Assembly (NCBI GenBank): GCA_037576215.1
Contig: JBANDB010000019.1
Coordinates: 1,061,501-1,125,500, forward strand
Direction of reading: 5' to 3'
DNA: 64,000 nucleotides
DNA from: Armillaria gallica
Taxonomy: Eukaryota > Basidiomycota > Agaricomycetes > Agaricales > Physalacriaceae
Both the position numbers and the translations under genes were made by a program. The notes under the pieces were generated by a model. It was not told where the DNA came from, did no database searches, and saw only the letters and a list, made by a program, of their open reading frames with translations. Shown here piece after piece: positions 46,901-60,485 of this stretch. The stretch's first letter is position 1, and each line of letters starts with the position of its first letter.

Positions 46901-47350
46901 GCACCAACGTGTTTGTCGCGTCCATTCCCATATTGATGCCGTCGAAACACGCGTGAGTAGACCAGAAATTGAGGGCGTCGAAACTAGGTACACGTAAATT
47001 TAACAGCCAAAGATATGACACCGCGCCGGTACCTCCTTGACGCGTCAGGAACCGTGGAAGCGACATCGATGGATTCGAAGTTGGGAGGACTTGAGGATAG
47101 GCTCGGCACAGGAGTGTATGAGCAAGCGCGCGCCACCAACGTGTTTGTCGCATGCATTTTCATGTTGATGCCATCCAAATATGGGCCAGTCGAGCTGAGA
47201 TCGAGGTCGCCGCAGCTGAAAACGCACAAATCCAACAGGAAAATACATGATACCGTTTCCTTACCTTGACGCGTCGGGTAGCGCAAAAGCGACATCCGTG
47301 GGCAGAATATTTGGAGGACTTGCAGATTGGCTTTGCAGGGAATCGCCAGA
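46901..47350. repeat. two-copy tandem duplication, 232-bp unit
   Basis: CACCAACGTGTTTGTCG occurs at 46902 and 47134, and the following about 215 bp of each copy align, ending near GGAGGACTTG. The copies differ widely, so the duplication is old. Confidence 0.65.
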
Positions 47351-50300
47351 GTATGAGGAGTCAGTCGAAGAAAGAGGGGAGGCGTTTTCGCTTGTGTGAG
47401 AGCAGGTCAGTTCTACGCGAGAGGAGTGAGCCGTAGTCAGACGTACAAAGAGTGGAATAGTTCTGCATATGCGGTCGAAGGGACATCATTCTCGGGAGAC
47501 ATTGGCTCCGTGGGGCATGGCTCATACCCGGAGGAAATGAGAGCAGACAAAAGATCTTCCAGAGATATAGTGGGTGATACGAAGACAAGACAAAGTTACG
47601 CACCGAATTTTGGGAGACGAAACAAATCCCGTGACCAAAACAGAGCCAACGGGCATTGTCCATTGAAGTATCCGATGCAGAACCGGCAAGATTAATTCGG
47701 ATTTGTGGCGCATCCTTTTTCTTCCCTGGAATTCATTCAACCTCTCAATACAAAGGAAAGATTAATAAGCAGTAAATGTTGGAAAAGACCCTTTTGACAA
47801 TTGTCTTTGGCGTCACTTTGATAATTCAGAAATGCAGTCTCTCGGTGCCATGTCACCTTTTTTCAAGCAGCAAGGCAAGAGAACCAAGGGGAAACTAGGC
47901 TGAAGACGAGCATTGGACAAGCACTTCTGTGAATTTTCAGGAAGAAGACACAAAGCTGGGAGTGGCGACAGAGGTATTTGTCTTTGTCGAAGACAAGAAG
48001 TCGGCGTAGATACTAGGATGGTCATGATATACCTGTGATGTTTAATTTGCCGTTTTGCGTAGTAAGGATTTATTCTTGTGCACCTTGGCAGTCGTCGAGA
48101 AAGTAGTTACGTAGAAGCTCAGGAAGCAGTATCATCGGTCCTGAGTATTGGTACATGAAGACGACCGCGAGATTTTGAAGGGCAAGTGCGAGTAGATGTC
48201 CTGCTTTCAGGCGACTAAGCACGAGGACCAATGACAATAGACAGGCTGTTTTGATAACCTCTCACCCGATACCCATATATCAACCCAAAGATAGCCCGCA
48301 GCCACACAACAAAGTAAGGTTGACGCTCACCTTTTTGGGCGCTTATTTGATGTCGTGCTCTTTCATCCGGATGTGGTCTGCACTGTCCAACATTCCTCTG
48401 CTCTCCCGGCTCTGTGGACATCGACGCTGGTCCAAAATGTCTACGCACACTGATGTCTTTCTATAGATCTTAAAACTAAAAAAGCTAAGAGTCCCTGGTT
48501 CGCAATAGCGAGCTTCATGGAGACGTCGAGCACGATGACCGTCTCTCTAACCATAGCAGGAGAGGCTCTGGTTCAATCCCTAGAATTCCTTCATGTGATC
48601 AGCTGAAGGTTGGCTGGTGTTCAAAGGTACGCTCGTATAACCGGCGTACGCTCTTTACCTGACCTATCTCTTCACGCCGCTAGCTTTTATTCATCCGTAG
48701 CCACTCACCCTTGGCGTGACCATTTTGTCATCAAATTGAAGTTTTACAAGAAGGGTCGGACGTCTAGGTTCGAATCTCGCTGCACCTATGTAAATTCCGT
48801 CCCATATTCATGGTCGTTCCTCAACGACCTTAGATGGATTCTTCCCCATCCATATTCACCGTTCCTTATGCTACTGTGTACCATCACCAGGCGTGGGTGT
48901 CAGAAGGGTCGAGACACCTCCCACTGCGTGGAGTCCCGACAGGTAACCTCCTCCTTTCTTCTTTAAAGACTCGCGGCTCACCGTCATTTGAACAGTGTGA
49001 TAACTCACGAAACTGTCTCCTTAGCATTACTACTGTCTCTCCAGCTGTCTATTAACGTGTACTTTCTATTCTAGTAAATTTCCGCACAGGCTCGTTGTCT
49101 CCAAGATTATCATACGATTGAGCTAGCTATTCGTGTCGGCGACGGATAACTTATTGGTGCAGGATGGAGTACATTCTCCAAGCAGTGTCGGAGATGGTGT
49201 GCTGTGGTCTTTCTCAATGCTCTCTCCTCTTCCTCCTTATGCTTTGCCGCTGTGCAGAAGTTTTTTCCTTCTGATTGGTTAAAAAAAATCGGCCAGAGCT
49301 CGTCACCCTTCCTCGATGACGCTCTTCTGCATACATCTACTTTAGATGCCATCCACGGTCGTTGCCAGCATCATCTTGACGCGTGATATGTGACGGGTTC
49401 ACGTACTTCACTGTTATTTATACCCTTTGACTTAATGACAGCTGCTCTGACTTTCTGTGTAACGATTTAGATATTATTTCTGTGTGCTGTAATCCAAAAT
49501 TTCTCGACCCTTCTGATTCCGGTCACGAGTCAAGAATTCAGATTCACGGCACTGAAAGACCCGCTGTGTGGTCTGTCTTGTTTATCCCGCCACTCGACAT
49601 TGTTCTTGCGAGATCAGGCATTAGCGTCACGATTTACTCAAGGGCTTCAGGTAACTTTTTCTTTCGCTCTGTGAATCTAACTCTTTTCAATACAGGATAA
49701 CTTGATCCCGGGCGCATAAATATGACTACTTATACCCATGCCTGATGTTCGCGCCGTGCGTGTCAAACGCAAGTTTTGATGCTTCATATTCCCCTACATG
49801 ACCTTCAATCCCTGCCAAGTTGCTGCCAAGACGTTGGAACGGCTGAAGCGTCGGCTTCAAGTTCAACATTATGGTCCTCGTTGCTTCCTCTGACTGCACT
49901 GCATGAGATACGTGCACTGCCCTTCTTTTCAGCGGTGTTTCGTACAATATGTACGGAACATTTTGTTATCAGTTCTTGCATAGATATAAATGTTCAAGTC
50001 ACCAGCCTATAATAGCCGGCACGAGCCTCTCCGTGACAGGCGAGGCCACCAGTGCTTTTCCTTCCACGCGTGAGGTTATACCCATATTTTAACATTTGTA
50101 TCTAGCGATCCGCTCCATTCCGTCGACATAAAAACTTGTTCCGAGCGAATAATCTTCGAAATGTCTTTCAGCGGCATGGATGGACTTAGCATCAGTCTGA
50201 ACCCAACCCATAAACGTCATTGGTCATAAATTGGCGTGGTCCCGAGCTGAAAAACGATTGTTCACTGTTTCTCAGTATGAGCCGATGTCAGGTGATTATC

Positions 50301-50693
50301 CTTGTCAATGTATTAATGGACGAAAGAATTATGGAAGCTACAGCAATGCAATTTCCGAGTACGGGGTCAACGAGTCCCTTGGTGTATGGATGCCCGCGGT
50401 GGGACGTATACTCACAGGTTCCTGGTGTAACGGCCATAACTGTCATAATCATGCTAATGTTTGATTTTTTGAGTCCAGCGTTCGAATCAGACTGGAGTAC
50501 AAGTAACAATGCACATAAAGGCAGAACAATATTTACAGTGGTCTTACGCTCACTTAAATTTGCGCGCACCTTAAATTGCACACTGTGAAGAGCCTGCTCC
50601 TCGACCAAGTTCTTATACCAGTCATCCATGTATTCTACTTACATTGACCGATAATATCACATCTTCTCTGAGGGTAAACAGACGCAACGAGCC
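47351..50693. other. no gene recognised
   Basis: Anonymous CpG-rich sequence. Isolated B-box-like motifs (GGTTCAATCCC at 48579, GGTTCGAATC at 48770) do not form tRNA folds. Longest open stretches are about 120 codons and look like chance. Confidence 0.4.
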
Positions 50694-50789
50694 GCTGCCG
50701 CAAGGATTTGAACCATGATCTTCCCAGTAGATGCATGGTTTGAGTTCAAGTTATCAAACAAGGCCGATCTCCCGTTGATCTACAGCAGC
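50694..50789 (-). tRNA. tRNA-like sequence, possible tRNA pseudogene
   Basis: Read on the minus strand, the ends pair as a 7-bp acceptor stem (GCTGCTG with CGGCAGC, one wobble). A D arm GATC-AACGGGA-GATC follows, and a T arm CATGG-TTCAAAT-CCTTG has one mismatch and a canonical B box. The 48 bases between hold a 6-bp hairpin (GTTTGA/TCAAAC) but no clear anticodon stem and loop. An intron or long variable arm is possible. I cannot assign an amino acid. It may be a pseudogene. Confidence 0.4.
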
Positions 50790-53700
50790 TACGAATACTC
50801 GCATACATTCGTGTTCACTATCCTGAGATAGGGAGGTTATAAAGGTTTGCTTGGAAAGCTGTAAGGAAAACATCCTTGACATTGGATAGTCCACCTACTG
50901 CGAGTTGAAGAGAAGGAGGTTGTTTTATCTGCCACCGAAAATAATAGGGTTGCTGAGATCAAGACATATCAGCATGCGATGGAAGAACAGTCCAGCGACA
51001 CTATCAAGGAGCAGCAGTCAGATTTCAAAAATGCGCAAGGAACAGACTTTCTTACGACCGAGGTACGAAAAACCGGCTTGACAAAGTCGGTCTAGACTGA
51101 GATATTTTGTATCCGTCTCGAGCTTGAGATGCGAACCTTATTCGGATGAGCGTAAGAATAGCAGAAGTATAATGTGAAGCCTTCCTTACCTTGTGTGTGT
51201 GACTATCAGGAATTCCTGGGATATGAAGGATACGGTCTCGAGACGTCTGTCTAACCTGACAACTGGGGGAAGGGTCTGAATGAATGTGCGCTAGGGAAAG
51301 GGGTTTTACCAGCGATAGCTCCGATTACAAACTCCAACTTCCACCGAGCATGGTCATGGACGCATAGAATGGTCGTTGTGCGGCGATGGAGGATGGAGGA
51401 CTGTATGGGTGCGGGAATGGGCGAAGACCGAGGGGCACGCAGAGAGTATGTCCTCTCACTCCTCGCGTGCATTCAGGGGTACTAACCATCACATAGCCCG
51501 ATTCCCTCCAAATGATGCGACATCCCTTCTTCCTCAACAACAGCACATCATTGTCTCGCGGAGGCACCAGTTTCGCATGGGAAAGGACCTCCTTTTTGTG
51601 CCAAGAAGATGTATCGTCGTCCTGCGAGCAAGCTCGGGTCCACGCATGAAGACACTGTGGTGTACGAGGTGGAGGGAAAATGAAGAGGGATTTGAGCAGT
51701 GTAAGCTGAAGCACCACGCTGCACTAGAAGTCGTAAGTCTTTTGCTCGCACACAATCTCTGGCACTCACGCTTCTGTAGCCCGACTGTACTCTCCCTCCT
51801 CAAGCATGCATTATTCGATGCCAATGTCGTGTTGAGGACAGGAAAGCAGTCCATTTCGGGAAAATTTTGGCTGGACACGACTGCCCCGCTGACCGTGAAG
51901 GAATTATTGATATAGATATATACGCACGTTTAGAACCTAGCCAGGGTCTGTCGTCAACATGCTTGACTCATGGATCGATAGGAAAGCACAAACCATGCGT
52001 TTATGTTCCTTGACCTGTCCTCGTTTGATCTGGCTCAATGGAGGTCCGCAGCAAATACGTCGTTACGCCCTGGATGGCACTGCGTTGCCCAGAATTTAGG
52101 TCTCTTCAAGTGTTTATCATGTCTGAATTAATGTATGAGTATTAGAAAGTTATCTAATTGGTCCCAACGCGATCGTTAACACCATGGGCGCATAATAGAG
52201 CCTGAAAATGGAACTAGGAAGAGGAAGCAAAGTGACGAGATTGAGCTCACCATCAATCATAAAGCGGAGGATGTCTTCGAAGTAAGAACTGGCCCCAAAT
52301 CATCGAGGTATCCGTCCCGTTCTCGTATCCGTATCTTCTGCAAAAAGATTCGAATCGAAAACGCTGTAGGCATGTTGAGTTTCCAGCGAGCGCACGAAAC
52401 ACATGACAAGTGTCTACCTTTGCGGTGTGCTGATGTCCTTGATATGCTACCTGGACATCGGAAAACGTGTTCTTTTTTGATTTCCTACGTATGATGGATT
52501 AGTATACAAGTACCTTCAAGCGGTGACAGTACCCTTGTTTCTCTCCATGGCCGAAACAGCTCTTGTATGTTAGTTGTAACCAGCATACAATCTGAAAAAA
52601 GAACAGCAGCGTACGCCTCTTGTTCCAGCTCGAGGTGGTATCTTCAAGCCCCAAAATGAGCCTCAGCTCGTTGAATAGGGAAGAGCTTACCTAGCGGCAG
52701 CAATGTCCTTACACTCGTCCAACCTGGATGCGGGCCCATACAGGATCTACGGTATCCTCACCAAACACGTCTTTGACTCATGACATCGTAGATCGTATCA
52801 GGGTACTTATCCTCGCAGAGACGCCCGTGTATAGTTCTGAGATCGGCTGCTAGTAGATGGAGCAAAGCACCCAGAATGCGATGTTCTTCTCGAGACCGGG
52901 GAGACGAGCATCGCTGAGGTCCACGAAATTCTCGCGGTATTATAGTCCTTGGCTTTCCTCAGTATCTGAAGATGGCGAGACGGAGGTGACGTTTGGAACT
53001 GGATAGCCGACTGCGTAACGTTCATCTTTTCAAATCCTTCTCCATACATGTATGGATCTATACCAAAGATGATCAGAATCTAATCAATGTGAGGAGAACG
53101 ACGACCTACATATTCAGGTTCGCTCGCGCCGAATCACCAAATTGTCGACCTTTGATATTCCATCCATATGTCTTCGCTTCTTGTTGGTATCGGTGGCGAC
53201 TCGCTATGCAGACCGTCAGGTTTCCTGTTCTTCTTTTTCTCACATCTCAGTGCTGGTGACCTCGCTCCTCAAAAATAAAATCAAACAACCTTCAAGTTTG
53301 CGTGACTAAAGCTGTTGGCGAACATCGTCTTCTTTCGTTCTGTCTCATGGAGTTATAATCTTCGTCCAATGATGGTAAGATATAGATCTAATGGAAGAAG
53401 AACCAGCCCACCCGTTGCCTCTGCACCCTATCGTCGTTGTCTAGGAGAATCTCAAAGACGACGACTTCTGTTTGAAGCTCGGTACAGCCAAAACATAACA
53501 GTGCGACCACGAGCCCACGTCTACCAACACTCTTTGGGCATGATGGTAGAAAAACAGCATCCACTGCGGGAGGCCTTTGAATTACGGGACACGAGAGGCT
53601 CTGCCTGGTCTGGTATGTAGATGAGTAGTCGGTTAGAATGAGAACGCTAGGAGAAAGACGGACCATGGAAGCACCACTCGAGTTCACTAGGAGAGGTGGA

Positions 53701-54580
53701 TTCTGCTGAACAAAAGGGCATCTTAGGATATGCAAATATGATTACATTACCGAATTGGCAGAATAGAGGATGAACTGGTCATAGAACAGGACAAAGTTCC
53801 GTAGTGCACGGCTACAAAGACGTGATATTAATGGGTGTGAGGCGTTCGTTGTTTCCTACGACACATTATTTCATGAGGACTTAGGAAGAAATTGAAGCCG
53901 AGTGAATCTTACCTAGCGGAAGGAGCATTCCAAAGACCTGTACTTTATATCGTGCCTCAGTTAAGACAATTCCTTGACGATTTCGAACAATGTTTTAATT
54001 CAGCTATGCACAACAAAATTGGAGTTATTGAAAGCGGGGCTTTGCTGAGGTAGTTGACGAGTGGGTGTTTGGACTCAGGAGAAGAACCGGGAAGAACTGG
54101 GTCTACTTTCTGATCCGGCGAAAAGGAACGTGCATATGTAAGCAAGTAGAATGTACCTTGACAACTATGAGAACCGGACGTTCAGGCTAGTTGGTTGTTA
54201 AGCGCTATTTTGAAGCGCTGCTGCAACGAGTTTACTCTCCGAGAGTAGGATGGTGTTTGTAATTGTCCGGTGCGTACACCTCAAATCGGCGTGAACACAA
54301 AGACGGAAAGCTTCAGGAATAGCCTATGTGGAAGAAACGAAAGATTCCAGAGAGCGACATCCCCAAAGGTGAGGCTAAGAGAAAAACAAGGGTGATTCGT
54401 ATCGAAATCGTACAAAGTTATATGCACTTCATCAAACCTTCTATCTCAGCAACGTCAGTAAAGTACGCTTCTGAACGGAAAATGATATCCTTCCCACGTA
54501 TTTCCTTTTATCGTTCCCACGATAAATTCTAGCTGGGTACCTAAGTCCTTCATTCTCTCAGAACATTAATCGAGATACGC
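50790..54580. other. no gene recognised
   Basis: CpG-rich sequence. The minus strand has splice-donor-like sites GCTAG/GTAAG near 52692 and 53914 in similar contexts. No continuous protein could be assembled around them. The longest open stretch (179 codons at 51376-51915) shows no recognisable domain. Confidence 0.4.
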
Positions 54581-55833
54581 TTACGCCATGTCCAAAACCT
54601 TGTGATCGATTTTACTCAAAATATCCAACATCTCTCCCTAAACCCAAAGAATCAAGAATCCACTCCATCATCTGCACAGCGAAATTACTCACCTAGACTT
54701 CATCCTGCACGATCTTCCCATCCTCGCTGATCACAAAATCACTCTCCTCAACGACCTCGGACACTGAATATACTTGCCGCGAAGCTTCTCCTTGTCATCT
54801 AGGGAGCCAACGGCACCGTAAACGAACAGTCGGCTCCCTTCTTCTGTAGTGAAGCAAAGCGCTTCTTCTTCCTGCCGCATGACTTCGGCCTGATCAGCGG
54901 GAATAACCTGTTCGGAGGCTAGAGAAGCGGAATCCAGGGTTTACAGAGTTCACGGTGATTACTGGCGAAGATGGGACACGGAGTTGCAGGGATCGAGCAA
55001 AGAGAACATTGAATACTACGAAGACATGAGGGTTAGTCGGTATCGAGATCAATCAAAGAGCTACGAACGTTTTGAATGAAAGTATCGGCTATTCACGACC
55101 CTGCTTTTCCTCAGCATAGATCTACAATGTAGAAAAAGATCAAACGTACTCTTTTGTGCGTTAGTCTGTGTCTGACAACTTCGCAAGGATACTCGGGGAA
55201 GCGATAACATCCTTTTCGATCGTCATCCAGTAGTGCACATCACTTGCAACACGCCATTCTGGGGACGACTGAGTGCTTGCGAGCTGTCTCGAGCAGCTTT
55301 GGGATCATATGGACGGCGAGTAAACCGGGACCGAGGTTGTTTGTAAGCAAGCTAAGAAAACAGTTAGTCCTCGTCTGTTCATGGAAGACACCACATACGT
55401 CCTCTCCCAATCCTCCACCTGTTCGTACTCCCAAGTCGCCATGCCGGCGTTCTCTACGAGAATATCCAATCATTCTAGTTCATATTCAGCCCTATCAGCA
55501 AAGGCGATGATGCTACTGAAACTAGCGAGGTCGGTGATCCATAGCTCCGCAATTGTGTAGCCGGTCTCTTTCCGAATACCTGTCAATCGCCGCTGTAGAT
55601 CTGATAGGTGTAAAAACGTACGGGTGAGAGCATCCTTACCCTTCGCTCCATTCCTTACCGTCAGCACCAATCGGGGTGGGGTTCATTTTAGTAAAGTGCT
55701 TCGCAGCTTCGAATCCCAGTCCAGCGTTGGCACCAATGAGGACGACTGTCTTTCCGCTTAGGTCAGCGGTGACGAAGGCGGGCATTGGTCTGGTTTGGTC
55801 TGCAACCCATTGTTCGCGAGTTCTGGGAGCCAT
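54581..55833 (-). pseudogene. short-chain dehydrogenase/reductase, decayed
   Basis: The start ATG at 55833 is followed by a Rossmann N terminus, DLSGKTVVLIGANAGLGFEA, with the NAD(P)-binding pattern GxxxGxG in the form GANAGLG. After a one-base insertion in a C run (about 55680) the frame continues LVLTVRNGAKGKDAL and TGYTIAELWITDLASF. A TGA stands where Arg is expected, just before LDILVENAG. Later parts include SDVHYWMTIEKDV (about 55200-55240), VITVNSVNPGF, and a C terminus FVISEDGKIVQDEV then LDILSKIDHKV, ending TAA at 54581-54583. Introns with GT..AG ends are visible, for example at about 55345-55405 and near 54650-54705. The YxxxK active site was not found. It resembles fungal retinol dehydrogenase-like SDRs. 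Several frameshifts and stops show it is not functional. Confidence 0.8.
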
Positions 55834-55885
55834 GATGAGGGGTGACGAAGAGAGATCTATAGTTCTCAGCTTTATAGGTAGTATT

Positions 55886-56935
55886 CTACACCATCAGATC
55901 AGAGTCTTTGTAGCGCTTCTGAATCGCGAAGTTTGCAAGGTCGGTGTTTATAGCGAGTGGCATACCCGTAAGTGCCGTTAGTCTACGCAAGCGCACGACC
56001 GTATTTAAAACTCTGGCCGAGGGGCGACGTGAAGGTACACTAGAAGGAGTGTAACACTGCCTAATACCCAGAATGTCAGTCCCACAGCAGTCGATATATG
56101 AAAGATTACGTACGGTCTGTTTCGAACAATCGCAGAATACGCTCCGACTGCGAGGAGACTTGCAGCTTGAAATGCGCGTCGGGACGCCGACTGAAACTGG
56201 CCGCCCAAATTCTCGTGAGCTTCCGGCCAAGGAGCAAAGCGCAGCCAAAGAGCTTTCCCAGTCAGATAAAGGAAGCTCATACATAACCGAGAATTTGAGT
56301 AGCATGAAGTGGGTCTTGAAAGGTGGATCTGATACAACGTCATTACTCGTGTATGATCACCGAAGATATAATCTTCATACCGTGGTCCTCGGAAATTTGC
56401 GCGCGCGCTTGTCGATGGAAAATACCAGCTGGTAAAAATAGAAGTATGAGCCAGACTATAATTGGGAAAGTACAAACGACGTACCGGGAATCTTGACAAT
56501 GAGGAGTAAAGCCCGGATAAAACACAGAATGAACATGCCACATGCACTTCGTCTTCCAGAAAAGGACACACTCTGTCATCTCCACATTGACCTCGCTAAC
56601 AGCTGCCATCATCTCACACCTTCCTGGAGTAGATCTAGTCTAATGTTAGCTCTCGTATATGCCAGAAGGACCAAAACCATACGTCGGTCACCAGAGATAT
56701 ACGACTTCGAAGACTTTCAGACGATTCTGAGCACTTGCAGTAGTCAGCAGCTGGTGAATTCATGCGAATCAGTGTTGCATTGTACACAGCTACAACACAG
56801 CAATTAACGAATATCTCAGACGACATAACAGCACGTACGGGTCCCCACAGTAAACAAGTATCCTGCTCTTCTGCCACTAACATTCGTGCACAGTACTTGT
56901 AAGTGGCACCATCGCAAATGTTGGGTACCAACTGT
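55886..56935 (-). CDS. possible multi-exon gene with membrane segments (uncertain)
   Basis: The minus strand has overlapping open stretches, including FPIIVWLILLFLPAGIF near 56440-56490 and QAASLLAVGAYSAIV near 56120-56165. An intron-like GTACGT...TATTAG lies at about 56060-56113. The hydrophobic runs and splice-like signals could mark a small membrane protein gene just upstream of the SDR pseudogene. No start, full frame or family could be established. Confidence 0.2.
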
Positions 56936-59900
56936 TCAAGGTCCTATGAGTGGGCATAAAACTGGGGAAATATCACAGGACGCACAGGTGTGAAATCGCG
57001 AGCACCATCTGTAAAACGGTTAATGAATACAGTCAAAAAGCCGGGGGAATGCATGTACAGTCCATAGTTTAAGCGACCATCAATGTCCTTCTACCGACAT
57101 CACTGAACGAAATAATCTGGGAGCCTAACTATGTGCATCCGACCGCGGGCTAGAGAGGATATATGATGTTCTAGAAAACGGCGACCTGACTATACGCGCG
57201 TCCAAACGTCAGACAAAGATCACAGGGGACGAAGAGATGGCTGCCGTATATGAAATATTGCTGGCGGGCTTTATATCTTGCTCCGTGCGCGTAAGATTAC
57301 ACTTGGGGTAGGTTGTCTCGTATCCAATATCACGGCGCCACCAGACTGTTCATCCTCGTCGAGCGTCAAAGTTGCTCAAGATTCTTTGGAAGCTTGATCA
57401 GGAACGAGACCTGTTGTATGTTCAGTATCTCGGGGGTGCTTTGTGCTCAGGCTGGCGCACCTGTCTAATGAGGTCCATATCTTCAGTTTTCCTTTTCGAT
57501 AACTGAGCGCTGCATCAAGCACTGAAGCACTGAGCGCTAGCAACGAGTCGCGAGTCAGGTAATGAGTCGACCGGTACACGCTGCAAAATGATGGTGGTGG
57601 TAGAAGACGATGGAACCGTCTCGCTAGGTCCAAGAGAGGGAATGGGGAAGAGCTAGTGATAGTCACAAATGTAGCTACGAACAAGCGGGAAACTACGGAT
57701 ATGGTGCACGTCATCGCGGAGGAACCGGACCGTGCCTACGCTCCCAACTCAAGCGTGGACGGGACCCCAGTACCATAGCATTACAGGGTGCCCACTATCA
57801 CCGATATCTTTCATTTGCTGTTCTTCCCGAACAGGATATGTCTCGATCGTTTTCGCAGCTATACTTGCTAGGTCACCGCCTGGTTCGTGTAATCGAGGGC
57901 AGCGATAACGTGGTACTGATTTTACTGTCTACTCTGCAGCGGTCTTCACTGTCATGGGGACAGCATCCGTACTATGTTCTTTCTCTGCGCAGTTCATCAT
58001 TCTTTGAAGACCCCTATACCTGAGTCAGCGTCGCCGGTTGTAACAAGCCGAAGGACAAGAGTACTTATCGCATTTTCTCGTATTTTCATAGAAGTTCTTC
58101 AACTTCGGTCGAATGTCGGTGTTCTTCCGCATCGTCTGTCACTGGTCGCCAAGACGCCGCCTGTATATCCATAAGGATCACCGCTAGGTCATGGACACGA
58201 TTCTATTCATCGACCGGTGACAGCGCAATTGTGGGATCTTTTTCTTCCATCAAAAGGGTTCCTGTGTACTCAAGGCTCCAAACTCATGTATATTATCTCG
58301 CCTTCAAGCCGCTGTTAGTGATTGTGAGGCCACTTCCATTCTTGCATGCTGGTCTCTGTGATTCACGAGACGCATTGTCTGTTTTCTGATTCTCGTCTCC
58401 GAAAACAGGAAGGTGGTCATACTTCGCCGCCCACCGCATTAGGTTGCCGGTTCGTAGGGACCCTTCTAAAGCTCCCATCATACCCCTCAACCTTGGACGC
58501 TTCCTCACTACCCCGGAAATGAGCTTCTGCATATAGGTCATTCATTTGAGGGATGCCGGAAAACCTCGTGTTCCCTCGTGTCAAAACAATGGCCTTTCTG
58601 AACACTTCGTTCATACATCTGAGATTTGTACGACAACATTGACGTTCGTAGCTCGTCATAGCTGAGACTAATTTATCTGATGCCTCGACCTCACTCTGGT
58701 GATACATGATCAGATTTTCATCGTGGTTCATATGAGCTCATATGGTACGAATCTCGTCGCTTCAAAGCGTGCTGGTCTATGACCAGACCGTCGTTCTTAT
58801 CCTCTTCAATAAGGTCGCTCACTCTGGATTTCCAGGTGGCCTTCATATCTCAATGGAAGCGACGAGGTGTGTGATATACTTGATTCATCAAGTATAAGAC
58901 GTATCGCTGTGCTCGTTGTTCAGCGTGAAGATGTACTACTCACATTTTCGGACATCGTCTTGGATTATTTTTTGCGGCAGGTAAGTGTGGATGGACCTTG
59001 AAGGAATGAACCATGTCGCGTATATCTATTGATATTCCGGCGGATATTCTTGCAGTCTGATAGTACCCATCTGCGGTTTCCCTAACCTATCAGGTGGTAG
59101 ATTGAGCAAGTTCGATTCATATGCCAATATCAAATTGCCTTTGTGATACGCCTACCAACTATACAGGTATCGGATGTCCAGTATGAGATAAGAATGTTCA
59201 ATCCCATTATCTGACCTACGTGCTCATTTATCCTGTACGGCATGTACCCTCTAATGGAGGAATCCTTTGTTCTCCATCTGATACTGGAGATGCATCAGTG
59301 TTCTTCGAATAATATATGTCGGAGTCTTTGTGGGAACAATACCAATCTGTGTAGTTTCCGTATCCATCCATCTGCCTTTCTTGAATGTCATCAGGCAAAC
59401 TTCGGTGGAATTCTCTCAGTCTAAGTTTTTAACCTTTCGCGTGTGACCTACTTTGTACAATACCGAGGGGTGACATCTTCCGAAAAGTACCTAGCAAAGA
59501 ATGCCGAGTCGTGAACTCTTGTGTCTGGTATGACTGGTGTTCCCAGCCTCGAATTCTTCGCGACCATATGCCATGCGCAGAAAAGTGGCTCAAAAGTGGC
59601 TTTGAGGCGGCCACACTCTCAATTTGCTTCTGAGTGCTTCTCTCAGGCTTCCATTTGCCACCGGACACCTATCTATACATGGAAACCGTCAACTATATAC
59701 GATCAACTGTAGTTGCAAGATGTATCTATGCCTCATGTCTGTCCCGTAATGCGTTTGAGAGTATGCACCCTCTTAACAAATCATTAATCATTGCAGATCC
59801 AGTGCCCTGTTCTGAAGCACTCCCCAGTTCGACATTCCCAGACCATTTACGGTCCGTTACATACCTAGTTCAGCCGTTCCACAAATATCTATAAATTCAA

Positions 59901-60485
59901 CTGCGAGAAATGATTTTTAGTTCAGTGCATCGTGTATATTCAAGTACGCACATTGCCCCAATCATCTACTTCTGTATGAACATATTTCCAGTGTGTTCTC
60001 ATTGTATACTTTACGGTGTATCCAGATGTACTACAACAATTTTTTCTCACCATCTAGGGTTTACGTGTTTTCTTTTATGACTCGACCGGACAGCTTGTGA
60101 GAGGTGTCGTCCAGTCCACCAGTCGGGTAATGGACTTAGCCGAAGTGGGCCGCTGCGAGCACGGCAGGTACGAGTCCGAAGTCCTACAAGCTGCTCACAT
60201 ATATATTTATATTCAGCTTAGTGAGAGCCTGAGCATGGCGAGCTGTTGAAATATCTAACCTTTACAATAACTCTTACACAATATGTACTGTAATGTAGAT
60301 TATATATTAGTATACATTTCATGGAATAGTCATATACATTGAAGTCTACTACCTGTTAGAGAATGATGACGAAAAGCAGAGTAAAGATGAAGTCTTCATG
60401 AAGGGAAGCGCATTCCTCACTTAACGTTCAGGGAAAGATATACGGCACACGAACTCAAGATCATGATGATATAGTGTTACGCACA
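56936..60485. other. no gene recognised
   Basis: Anonymous CpG-rich sequence without long open frames, repeats or recognisable motifs on either strand. Confidence 0.4.

Noticed and set aside
48579..48790. tRNA genes at GGTTCAATCCC (48579) and GGTTCGAATC (48770)
   Set aside because: Only the B-box-like motif is present. The T stem does not pair well, and no acceptor or D arm could be placed.
51376..51915. 179-codon open stretch on the plus strand
   Set aside because: Overlaps similarly long open stretches on the other strand and shows no domain. This is expected by chance in sequence of this composition.
52681..53930. Duplicated exon ends GCTAG/GTAAG suggesting a multi-exon gene
   Set aside because: The two donor-like contexts are similar, but no protein could be assembled across them and no acceptor sites fit consistently.
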